Below, in pieces: positions 6,364-13,841 of a stretch of DNA of 14,190 nucleotides. The notes under the pieces were generated by a model. That model did not search any database. It worked only from the letters and a program-made list of their open reading frames with translations, and was not told where the DNA came from. This stretch comes from Anaerolineales bacterium (GTDB lineage Bacteria; Chloroflexota; Anaerolineae; Promineifilales; Promineifilaceae), in NCBI GenBank assembly GCA_020432595.1, contig JAGQGA010000069.1:1-14190 (forward strand), given 5' to 3'. Each line of letters starts with the position of its first letter. Within the stretch, counting starts at the first letter, position 1. A program made the position numbers and the translations under genes.

Positions 6364-7632
6364 CTAGACCATCAGCTCATACCCTTGCCCCCAATAAGCT
6401 CTGATGTAGTCGTTTCCTAGTTTCCGGCGCACTTGGCGTATCAAATTTTCAATGCGGTTATTGCTGATGTCGCGGTAGTTGTCCCACTCTTCATAATAAA
6501 CATAGGCGGCAATTTCATCTTTGGAATAGATTCTCTTTTCCTGCTTTAGGCAAGCAATGAGGCGAAGCTCGAGTGGGGAAACGGGAATTTGTGTGTCGCC
6601 TTTAAATACCTTGCCTGCAACCACAATGGTTTGCTCTCCTACTTGTCTGGTTGCCTGCTCAACAATTCTGATGGGTAGCAAGGCCGGCTTTTTGGTGGCA
6701 ACGAATTGTTTAAAAACGGGCGAAAAAAGTTGCCAACGGCCGTTTTTTCCCTCAACCACCAGCCCCATTTGGCACAACTGCTCACTAACCTCATCTAGCT
6801 CTTGCAACTGCTGTAAATCCTGTTTTTGCTTGGTCGTTAACTCTTGCCACATTTTTTGACAGCGATAGACAACATCATCACGCTGAAGCAATTGGACAAC
6901 GGCCGTTTCTCCATTCGCCACCTTCACCCCACCTAAAACCACCGCCGTCGAAATGGCACGCAGCAGCCCGGGATGCCGTCCCGTCAGCCAGGTAAGCTGC
7001 CTGCAGTCGTTTTCAGAAAAAGTGGTGCCTAGACGTTGGGCTTCCTCGGTCAGTGCGTGGGCAAAATCGGCTACCGAAAATGGCTTCACAAAAAGCCGCC
7101 GACCCGCAAAAAGTAAATTTTCAGGGTCTACGTGCGATGCAAAACGCCAACTAGCGGCCAGCAAGATGCACGTATGTTTTTGTAGATCAGTAAGGGCTTT
7201 GAGTTGGCGATAAAAGGGGGCGGAAACGGCCGTTAATAACCCGTCTGCCTGGTCAATCACAATCACCAACCGCCACCACGCCTGACGATTAGCCGCCAGC
7301 AAAAGCTGATAAAGCTGCTGGTAGCCATCAGCCGTTGTTTCTAACCCATTTCCTACCTGCTGCTCGGCCAGTTGGCGGGCAATTTCGGCAAACAGGGCGT
7401 TGGGGTCATCTTGCAAAGCGTTGAGGTTGATGTAGGAAACGGCCGTTTCCCCTGGCACCGACCACTGCGGCTGGCTGACAAAAAAGCGCAGCAAATTTGA
7501 CAACCCCATCCCCGGCAGCGCCAGCAGCAGCCGATTTTCCCGTGCCCTCACCGCCAAAGCAAGCTGCTCTATTTCCGCTTTTCGATACCCCTCAGGGTGG
7601 TGTCGATCTAAAAACTGGTGATATGGTGGCAT
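6364..7632 (-). CDS. Degenerate STAND-like ATPase with C-terminal winged helix (regulator)
   Basis: 422 residues from ATG 7632, chosen because GGAGG (7640-7644) lies seven bases upstream. The longer frame would use a TTG at 7656. The architecture matches the protein at 1130-2494: an N-terminal NTPase-like domain, a TGRHPGLLR motif at about 217-225, and a C-terminal OmpR-type winged helix (about 332-421) with PVSPLELRLIACL and the WGQGYEL wing. The Walker A position reads ALPGMGLS (38-45), so the first Gly is Ala and the catalytic Lys is Leu44. The Walker B region VIVIDQADG (123-131) keeps Asp127 but has Gly where the paralogue has Glu. ATP hydrolysis is therefore probably lost; it may be a nucleotide-independent or pseudoenzyme regulator. 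It carries four exact AACGGCCGTT copies. It is divergent from the lipoprotein gene at 7740, which it could control. Confidence 0.8.
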   Translation of the reverse strand: MPPYHQFLDRHHPEGYRKAEIEQLALAVRARENRLLLALPGMGLSNLLRFFVSQPQWSVPGETAVSYINLNALQDDPNALFAEIARQLAEQQVGNGLETTADGYQQLYQLLLAANRQAWWRLVIVIDQADGLLTAVSAPFYRQLKALTDLQKHTCILLAASWRFASHVDPENLLFAGRRLFVKPFSVADFAHALTEEAQRLGTTFSENDCRQLTWLTGRHPGLLRAISTAVVLGGVKVANGETAVVQLLQRDDVVYRCQKMWQELTTKQKQDLQQLQELDEVSEQLCQMGLVVEGKNGRWQLFSPVFKQFVATKKPALLPIRIVEQATRQVGEQTIVVAGKVFKGDTQIPVSPLELRLIACLKQEKRIYSKDEIAAYVYYEEWDNYRDISNNRIENLIRQVRRKLGNDYIRAYWGQGYELMV

Positions 7633-7639
7633 TCTTTTT

Positions 7640-7644
7640 CCTCC
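7640..7644 (-). promoter_or_regulatory. Ribosome binding site fixing the start at 7632
   Basis: CCTCC on the plus strand is GGAGG on the minus strand, seven bases before ATG 7632. It shows that the eight extra N-terminal codons of the longest frame are leader sequence. Confidence 0.75.
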
Positions 7645-7726
7645 AATACACAGCAAATTACCTCCCTTTCCTCAGGTTTTACCCCGCCGCCCCTCCTAAA
7701 ATGATACTAATGTATATATCCCTATC

Positions 7727-7732
7727 AGGAGA
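7727..7732 (+). promoter_or_regulatory. Ribosome binding site fixing the start at 7740
   Basis: AGGAGA lies seven bases before ATG 7740 and directly precedes a lipoprotein signal peptide. It rejects the 81 upstream codons of the longest frame, which overlap the divergent regulator. The spacer 7633-7739 contains AT-rich words (GATACT, TATATA) but no promoter I can defend. Confidence 0.75.
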
Positions 7733-7739
7733 AGATAAC

Positions 7740-8540
7740 ATGAACAAGCTGTGTCCAATTTACAAATCTGTCAAACAACTTCTCTGGATCAACGCCTTCC
7801 TGTGGCTCTTTGTTAGCTGCAATCAAACGCCACCGCCCACACCAGAAACCGTGATTATTAAAGAGACCGTCGTAGCCGAAAAAGAAGTGACCCGCATTGT
7901 TGAGATTGAAGTGACTAAAGTGGTGGAGCGGGAAAAAGAAATCACCGTTACCGCCACCCCTGAACCAGCAACACCAACGCCCGAACCGCACATTCTCTTT
8001 CGTGATGATTTTACCGAGGCAAGTAGCGACTGGGCACAATCGGTTGATGGTGATGTAGACCGATTTATTGACGAGGGACAGTATCATATCCTGGTTAAAT
8101 CAGCAAATACGCTTGCCTGGAGCGGGCACCCTAACTTAAACGTCATTGATGATTTTCGGCTAGATGTGGATGTAACCCAAATATCTGATTCTACCAACAG
8201 TGAAGTTGGCATCTTGTTCCGTTACGAAAATAGCGATAATTGGTATTCCTTTTTGATTTCAAGCTCAGGCTCTTACAACATTGGGGGACATCGTAATGAT
8301 GAAAGCTTTGATGTGACAAAGTGGGTAGAAATTCCAGCCATTCAGCCAGGACAAGCTACCAATCATTTGCAACTGATTGCCAAAGGGCCGCAAATTACCG
8401 TCTTTGTCAACGGGGAACTGATTGCCAGCGTTCCCAGCAACATTTACCGACGGGGTGACATTAAGCTGGTGGCTGGCAGCTTTGGCGAACCCGACATTCA
8501 TTTTGCCTTTGACAATCTGGTTGTAACGGCCGTTGAATAG
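7740..8540 (+). CDS. Lipoprotein with coiled/valine-rich linker and LamG-like jelly-roll domain
   Basis: 266 residues from ATG 7740. It has a lipoprotein signal: basic start, hydrophobic LLWINAFLWL, lipobox LFVSC with Cys27 as the likely lipidated residue. Residues 28-83 are a Pro/Thr segment flanking a Val/Glu/Lys-rich stretch (EKEVTRIVEIEVTKVVE) of the sort common after the lipobox in Chloroflexota lipoproteins; it probably acts as a spacer. Residues about 84-265 resemble a concanavalin-A/LamG-type beta jelly-roll: FRDDFTEASSDW, then VGILFRYENSDNWYSFLI, then VFVNGELIASV and FDNLVV. Such domains usually bind carbohydrate or protein. It is the first gene of a tight operon; the next start is five bases after its stop. 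An exact AACGGCCGTT forms the last codons (TAVE). Confidence 0.8.
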   Translation: MNKLCPIYKSVKQLLWINAFLWLFVSCNQTPPPTPETVIIKETVVAEKEVTRIVEIEVTKVVEREKEITVTATPEPATPTPEPHILFRDDFTEASSDWAQSVDGDVDRFIDEGQYHILVKSANTLAWSGHPNLNVIDDFRLDVDVTQISDSTNSEVGILFRYENSDNWYSFLISSSGSYNIGGHRNDESFDVTKWVEIPAIQPGQATNHLQLIAKGPQITVFVNGELIASVPSNIYRRGDIKLVAGSFGEPDIHFAFDNLVVTAVE

Positions 8541-8545
8541 CCCAA

Positions 8546-9073
8546 ATGACGCTATTACCACTTCCTTTTGCGCTGGAAACGGCCGTTGAACATCAAATTG
8601 TTGCCGACCCGGAGTGGCAGCGGGGCGTGCTGTGGGGCACGCCCCGTCCGGGTCATCCTGAAGGGCAGGTTGTGCACCATATTGAGGATGTGTTACAAAA
8701 TGTAGACGTTTTCTTTGGCAACCACCCTCAGCGTGAACAGCTACGCCAGATTGCCCTCATCCACGACAGCTTCAAACAGCAGGCTAGAGAGCGTGTTCCC
8801 AAACAGTCGCATGGGCTGGTGGCACGGCAGTTTGCGGAGAAGTATGTTGAGGAAACGGCCGTTTTGCTCATCATTCAACACCACGACGATGCCTACAAAG
8901 CGTACCGTTTCCTACAAACTGACCCTCAATGTGCCCAAATGTTAGTTGAACAGCTTATCCAAAGGCTTGACCAGCATCTCAATTTGTTTTTACAGTTTTA
9001 TTTGTGTGACAACAAAACAGGTAACAAAACAGCCGATCACTACCATTGGTTTTTAACCATTGTAAAAGAATAA
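8546..9073 (+). CDS. HD-domain (predicted metal-dependent phosphohydrolase) protein
   Basis: 175 residues from ATG 8546. It shows the ordered His/Asp pattern of the HD superfamily: HHIEDV (His44/45), LIHDSF (His73-Asp74), SHG (His89) and QHHDDAY (His112/113, Asp114/115). No signal peptide, so it is cytoplasmic. HD proteins hydrolyse phosphate esters of nucleotides or signalling molecules; the substrate here is unknown. No good Shine-Dalgarno precedes it. With a five-base gap from the lipoprotein gene it is probably translated by coupling. Its stop codon overlaps the ribosome binding site of the next gene. A cytoplasmic enzyme between two exported proteins is unusual. A long composite hairpin lies inside its 5' end. 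Confidence 0.75.
   Translation: MTLLPLPFALETAVEHQIVADPEWQRGVLWGTPRPGHPEGQVVHHIEDVLQNVDVFFGNHPQREQLRQIALIHDSFKQQARERVPKQSHGLVARQFAEKYVEETAVLLIIQHHDDAYKAYRFLQTDPQCAQMLVEQLIQRLDQHLNLFLQFYLCDNKTGNKTADHYHWFLTIVKE
8606..8654 (+). other. Composite GC-rich hairpin inside the HD-domain gene
   Basis: Outer arms GACCCGGA (8606-8613) and TCCGGGTC (8647-8654) enclose inner arms CGGGGCGTGC (8621-8630) and GCACGCCCCG (8637-8646), all perfectly paired. The 5' side has a seven-base bulge (8614-8620), the two 3' arms are contiguous, and the loop is six bases. This gives 18 mostly G:C pairs about 60 bases into a coding frame. It could affect translation or mRNA decay between the lipoprotein and downstream cistrons. 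No T-run follows, so it is not a standard terminator. Confidence 0.55.
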
Positions 9074-9077
9074 GGAG
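9073..9077 (+). promoter_or_regulatory. Ribosome binding site of the 1513-residue protein gene
   Basis: AGGAG six bases before ATG 9084. It overlaps the last base of the TAA stop of the HD gene (9071-9073), supporting coupled translation. Confidence 0.7.
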
Positions 9078-9083
9078 ACAGTC

Positions 9084-12000
9084 ATGATTCGCTTTTTCTC
9101 TCGTGCAGCTATTATTCTGTTCACACTCTTCGGTACAATAGGCAGTCTCATCGTTTTATTGAACGCAACCGCCCAAGCTCTGCCAATAAACAACAGCCCA
9201 ACTCACCCAAGCAACTTACCTTCTCTAGAATTTCCCGTCATCACCGAAACCTCGAATCAAGATTGGGTTGGCATTTCTGGCGACTGCATCGCTTTTCGAG
9301 ATGATCGTGTTGTAACCGGTGGCGTTTATCTATACAACCTGTCTACTCAGGAAACGATTACCATCAGTGAAAAATCAGATGCCGATGTCAAAGTCGTTAT
9401 TTCTCAAGGCATGGTTGTGTGGAATAGTGAGCAAGCCGATGCCCCAGGGCTTTGGGGCTATTACAACCCAACCTGTAGCGATAGCGGGTACTTTGGTAAC
9501 GATGTCATTGCCCCGTTTCACATCTTAAATCGAGGACAAGCACGTGGTGTTGCCCTATCGGGTGAAACATTAACCTATATGGGCTTTGCCCCCGTCGGCT
9601 TTTGGCACATCCTCCTCATTGAACTAGACAGTGATAACAACGGCGTTCCTGATGCCATAGAAGCCGGATATGATCCGGCGGGCAGCAACTTTTTAACACG
9701 TCTTTCTTGCTGTGCCGGCGGAGTAGGCTCTGCCCAAGTCTTGCCCGATGTATATTGGGACAATGATTATAAAGTAGCCTGCTGGTTTGATGATGCAGGT
9801 GTTGATCACATCAGTTGCTACGATTTAGGGCATGATGAAGATGGAGATGGCCTTTTCGATTGGCAAGACTCTGATTTTGGTAATCCTTGGAACGGACAGT
9901 TCACCGTTTCGGAAAAGGCTCATGTCGGTTTTGACTGGCAGGGGGTTATAGCCGTTCACCGCGACTTGGTTGTATGGACGGATATACGGGACAACATCTT
10001 TAGTGGTCACAATCTTTATATTTTGGATCTTGACGTAGACAATGACACGATTCTTAACGTCTACGATGATGACTTTAATCCAGATATCGATCAGACAGAA
10101 TTTGTTCTGGTCAATTTTCCCTGGGAGCAGCAACACCCTGATATTTGGTGGCCCTATGTTGTGTGGACAGACCGACGTAATGACACGCAAAATGATATTT
10201 ACTATTATGATCTGACGCTTGATTCTGATGGGGATGGGATTGCCAACTGGCGTGATCCTAACCGTGAATGTCACGATGCAGCCGAAATACGGCTGACGAC
10301 AAACGATAAAGAGCAGTTTGGGGCGGAGGTGTGGGGAGAAACGGCCGTTTGGGAAACATTCCAAAAGGGAAATTGGGACATTTATGGAGCCACCCTTGAG
10401 CCAGTAATTCCACAACCACGCCCAACACTCACAGGGACACCTATTGAAAACGCCCAAACCTGGCTCGACCTGCAAACTATTACCTACGATACAAAGGGAA
10501 AAATTCCTGGCTACATCACCGCCACCGATATGGTGACACGTTACAAATCTTTTACCAATGATGCCGGTGAAACCATTGTACGCCGCGCCTGGTACCCAGC
10601 CATCCCTGGCTCCTATATCGTCGGCTTTGACTTTTGTTACTTCGGAACGCCTGACCAAAAGCAACTTCTTGGTCGCCCAGGGCGCGGCTTCACCTACGAC
10701 CAAGGTTTGGGGCTGATTGCCCACACCATGTTCAACCAACAAGACAAAGCCAGAACACTAGGGCAATACGTATCCAGTTTCCAAAACAACGGGCAAGCAG
10801 ATTTCATGCCCGCTGGAAGCTTTGGCTATTCCTTTAACGGCACGGGTTTCTGGGGCGAAAAAGACAATTTTTACGACATGGATTATCTACGAACTGGTGC
10901 CAATGCCTGGCTGGGCTACGGCTACTGGCTCTATCAACAAACACACCCTGACGACACTCAATTTGCGGACACTCTGACAGGCATTACCGATTATGTTCTG
11001 GCACAACAAGTGATCACGCCTGGACATCCACAAGAAGGGTTGGTTACAGGCGGTCGGGGAACCTGGTTAGCCCACTCCGATACCTTTAGAGACACCGTCA
11101 TTTCCTGGGCATCGGCCGAACACAACATTGATACGTACTTCCTTTTCCGTGACGTAGGTTTGTTGACAGGAGATAAGCGCTATACAGATGCTGCTAAGTT
11201 GCTCAAGGCCAATATGGAGGCAAAGCTTTGGAATCCTGAAAAAGGGCGGCTTAATCAAGGACTGAATGTAACCGGCACTGTAGACATGCCCATACCTGCA
11301 CCAGATACCACCGATGCGCTTGATGCTGCTTCTTGGGGAGCCATATATTGGATAGCCATTGGTGATTTGTCTAAGGCCATGAATTCACTTGATTATGCCG
11401 AGAGATCCTATCGCAGCACCGTCACAGTCAGCAATACAGTTACAGCCACTCCTGAAATCACCGTATGGGGCTATAAACCGCATAGCGAGTTGATCGAAGG
11501 TCTTGATTGGGCAAATACGGAATTTGTCTGGTCAGAGGGATCATTGGGGGTTGCCATGGCTTCATTGAAGCTGGGTTATGCATTGAAAGAACAGTGTAGC
11601 GATGACCTACACGGCAACATTTATCTACAGCGTGCCAGCAACATTGTGGCCGAAATGGAAAAGCTGCAAACGCTTGATCCCAATGGCGGCCTCTTCTACG
11701 CGGCTTATGCTGGTAAAGAAATTGACGGCTTTGCACGGGCACCAAGTGCCGCTGGAACGACCTGGTTCCTGATGGTGAAACGCGCCCTCGAAGAGGAACA
11801 GTGGCGTAATGCCTTTTGGGGATCTGATCCTGATGTTACGTGGATGTGCCCTGGCACTCGGTACGTGGCCGAAACCGGCAGCGATAATGGCAATACCTGC
11901 ACCAACAGCGAGATGCCCTGTGCCACGATACAACATGCGGTAGAAACGGCCGTTTCTGGTGACGAAATCCGCGTGGCTGCTGGTGAATATACCGACCTCC

Positions 12001-13625
12001 AAGTCCGCAACACCACTACCCAGACGGTCTTTCTCAACAAAACGTTAACCCTGCTAGGCGGGTTCACAACAGATAATTGGGAAACAGCCGATCCAACCAA
12101 CAATCCAACCATCCTCAATGCTCAGCACCAGGGGCGCGTTTTTTACATCACCGGCGACAACACCGTTACCATCAGCGGTTTTCACATTACCGGCGGCAAT
12201 GCGGCCAACCAGGGTAACAACGGTGGCGGTCTTTACGCGGAAACGGCACAGGTGGCACTGTTTAACAACCAAATCTATGACAACTGGGGCTTTTTCCGTC
12301 CAGGTGGGGAAAATGGGAGTCGGGGTAACGGTGGCGGCCTCTATTTCAACAACAGCCCACACGCCATCCTGCAAGGTAACCATATTTACGCCAATCGCGC
12401 CACCCTCGGCGGCGGTATCTTCCTCCAAACCAGTCCTTTTGCCACGGTGTCAAACAACCTCATTGAAGGCAATGTTGCCAACCACGTTGGCAGTGGCCTG
12501 AAACATTATGGTGGACTCTATGTAAACAGCAGCAGCAGGGCTGTCATTGAGAACAATATTGTGCGCCGCAACCACGCCGAGAACGATTGTGGCGGAATTT
12601 GTGTGAAGGCCAGCCACTATGTCGTCATTCGCGGCAACCTCATCGAGGGCAATTATGCTGGCAAGTCGGGCTTTGTTGGCGGCGGGGGTGGTGTACTCAT
12701 TGCAGATACCAGCCAAAACACGCTGTTAGAAGCCAACATCATTCGGGATAATCACGGGGTTTCCTATGCTGGTGGTGTTAACATCACCAGGCGCAGCCAA
12801 GTGACGATGATCAACAACGTGGTTATCAACAATCACACAGACAATGGAGGCTTTGGCAGCGGCATGGCGCTGGATCAGGTTCAGGTTGACGGATGGCACA
12901 ATACGATTGCTGGCAACAGTGACGGTGATGGCAGTGGCATTTATGTGAATCAGCCGACCGATTGGCAAGCAACGGCCGTTTTTACCAACACCATCCTCGC
13001 TAATCACACGGTCGGCGTTCTGGCAACCACTACCAGCACGGTCACACTAGACGGCGTTTTGTGGCACAACAATGCCAACCCTATTGGCGGTGCTGGCAGT
13101 GTGATCGTAAGCAATGAGTATACAGGCGATCCTGCCTTTGCCACAGATGGATACCATTTAACGGCCGTTTCCCCCGCCATCAACACCTGCACCCCCTCCA
13201 CCATTACCACCGACATTGACGGCGATCCCCGTCCACTAGGGACGGCCTGTGATTTAGGCGCTGATGAAGTTTATCTGGGGCTTGTTGCCAACAAACAAAC
13301 CCAGACACCCCTCGCCTTAGCCGAGCAACCGCTTGTCTACACGCTACAGCTTACCAACACCAGCGACATCACCCTCACCGCCATGATTACCGATATACTG
13401 CCCAGCGGGGTAACAACCACAGAAGCAACCAGTTGGGAAGTCACTTTAATGCCAAACCAAGTGTGGGAACAAACATTAACGGTAACCGTTGGGCATTGCT
13501 TGATACAACCATTGATCAACGAAATGCAGGTCACAACAAACGCAGGAATTGGAGCCGGGGCAACGGCAGAAACGGCCGTTTCTCGCCGACCCTGTATCTA
13601 CCTTCCGCTCATACAAAAACAATAA
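9084..13625 (+). CDS. Giant exported multidomain protein: propeller repeats, alpha-barrel, beta-helix, DUF11-like C-terminus
   Basis: 1513 residues from ATG 9084. Residues 1-32 are a signal peptide ending near AQA. Residues about 45-440 are beta repeats of TolB/propeller type (VVWTDIRDN, VVWTDRRNDTQNDIYYYDL), interrupted by Asp-rich loops at about 172-180, 251-262, 317-330 and 380-391 that resemble calcium-binding thrombospondin-3/dockerin-like loops. Residues about 450-915 form a helix-rich (alpha/alpha)-barrel region related to the 3133-4701 protein. Residues about 925-1390 start YVAETGSDNGNTC and run through Gly-rich GGGLY/GGGIF coils, as in a right-handed beta-helix, ending SPAIN..DIDGDPRPLG..CDLGADE, a 'choice-of-anchor' style terminus. 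Residues about 1398-1490 resemble a DUF11-like beta domain, followed by the tail IYLPLIQKQ. It is likely a surface or secreted glycan-active or adhesive protein. Last gene of the operon starting at 7740. Confidence 0.8.
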   Translation: MIRFFSRAAIILFTLFGTIGSLIVLLNATAQALPINNSPTHPSNLPSLEFPVITETSNQDWVGISGDCIAFRDDRVVTGGVYLYNLSTQETITISEKSDADVKVVISQGMVVWNSEQADAPGLWGYYNPTCSDSGYFGNDVIAPFHILNRGQARGVALSGETLTYMGFAPVGFWHILLIELDSDNNGVPDAIEAGYDPAGSNFLTRLSCCAGGVGSAQVLPDVYWDNDYKVACWFDDAGVDHISCYDLGHDEDGDGLFDWQDSDFGNPWNGQFTVSEKAHVGFDWQGVIAVHRDLVVWTDIRDNIFSGHNLYILDLDVDNDTILNVYDDDFNPDIDQTEFVLVNFPWEQQHPDIWWPYVVWTDRRNDTQNDIYYYDLTLDSDGDGIANWRDPNRECHDAAEIRLTTNDKEQFGAEVWGETAVWETFQKGNWDIYGATLEPVIPQPRPTLTGTPIENAQTWLDLQTITYDTKGKIPGYITATDMVTRYKSFTNDAGETIVRRAWYPAIPGSYIVGFDFCYFGTPDQKQLLGRPGRGFTYDQGLGLIAHTMFNQQDKARTLGQYVSSFQNNGQADFMPAGSFGYSFNGTGFWGEKDNFYDMDYLRTGANAWLGYGYWLYQQTHPDDTQFADTLTGITDYVLAQQVITPGHPQEGLVTGGRGTWLAHSDTFRDTVISWASAEHNIDTYFLFRDVGLLTGDKRYTDAAKLLKANMEAKLWNPEKGRLNQGLNVTGTVDMPIPAPDTTDALDAASWGAIYWIAIGDLSKAMNSLDYAERSYRSTVTVSNTVTATPEITVWGYKPHSELIEGLDWANTEFVWSEGSLGVAMASLKLGYALKEQCSDDLHGNIYLQRASNIVAEMEKLQTLDPNGGLFYAAYAGKEIDGFARAPSAAGTTWFLMVKRALEEEQWRNAFWGSDPDVTWMCPGTRYVAETGSDNGNTCTNSEMPCATIQHAVETAVSGDEIRVAAGEYTDLQVRNTTTQTVFLNKTLTLLGGFTTDNWETADPTNNPTILNAQHQGRVFYITGDNTVTISGFHITGGNAANQGNNGGGLYAETAQVALFNNQIYDNWGFFRPGGENGSRGNGGGLYFNNSPHAILQGNHIYANRATLGGGIFLQTSPFATVSNNLIEGNVANHVGSGLKHYGGLYVNSSSRAVIENNIVRRNHAENDCGGICVKASHYVVIRGNLIEGNYAGKSGFVGGGGGVLIADTSQNTLLEANIIRDNHGVSYAGGVNITRRSQVTMINNVVINNHTDNGGFGSGMALDQVQVDGWHNTIAGNSDGDGSGIYVNQPTDWQATAVFTNTILANHTVGVLATTTSTVTLDGVLWHNNANPIGGAGSVIVSNEYTGDPAFATDGYHLTAVSPAINTCTPSTITTDIDGDPRPLGTACDLGADEVYLGLVANKQTQTPLALAEQPLVYTLQLTNTSDITLTAMITDILPSGVTTTEATSWEVTLMPNQVWEQTLTVTVGHCLIQPLINEMQVTTNAGIGAGATAETAVSRRPCIYLPLIQKQ

Positions 13626-13636
13626 CGACAGAAAAC

Positions 13637-13665
13637 GGACAGGGGCATTTGTCGTGTCCCTGTCC
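13637..13665 (+). terminator. Candidate terminator after the giant-protein gene
   Basis: GGACAGGG (13637-13644) pairs with CCCTGTCC (13658-13665) across a 13-base loop, 12 bases after the TAA stop. A G-T pair could extend the stem inwards. The tail ATTATTATCC is only moderately T-rich. Position supports a terminator for the 7740-13625 operon; strength is uncertain. Confidence 0.5.
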
Positions 13666-13827
13666 ATTATTATCCTCCAGCCTGCTTTCCCGAAACTTGC
13701 CCCCAGTGCGCGAGCCATTTCATTCCAGCCCATCACAAAACGCATCCGTATCTAAGTACCGTTTCGTGACCCTCTTCACGTTACTTCGGCGCGAAATGCT
13801 CCATAATAGAATGAGACGTTTGATTTT

Positions 13828-13834
13828 AGGAGGT
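13828..13834 (+). promoter_or_regulatory. Ribosome binding site of the 3'-terminal lipoprotein gene
   Basis: AGGAGGT, a full Shine-Dalgarno match seven bases before ATG 13842. It selects this ATG over the out-of-frame ATG at 13837, which lies only two bases after the motif. A CATAAT at 13802-13807 could be a -10, but no good -35 is seen. Confidence 0.75.
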
Positions 13835-13841
13835 CAATGAT

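Noticed and set aside
7497..7739. N-terminal extension of the lipoprotein frame
   Set aside because: Overlaps the divergent regulator gene and lies upstream of a clear ribosome binding site and lipoprotein signal peptide at 7740.
7725..8087. 120-codon minus-strand frame
   Set aside because: Antisense to the lipoprotein's linker and signal region, biased composition, no start signal.
9825..10742. 305-codon open frame on the minus strand
   Set aside because: Antisense to the propeller region of the giant protein. Its Val/Ile-rich product is what the complement of Asp-rich codons gives, and no recognisable domain is seen.
12190..12960. Repeated GGTGGCGG-type DNA words
   Set aside because: They encode the recurring Gly-rich turns of the beta-helix coils; protein repeat structure explains them without a separate DNA element.
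13433..13840. 135-codon plus-strand frame spanning the end of the giant gene and the spacer
   Set aside because: Overlaps the well-supported 9084-13625 frame, has low-complexity content, and ends just before the real ribosome binding site of the next gene.
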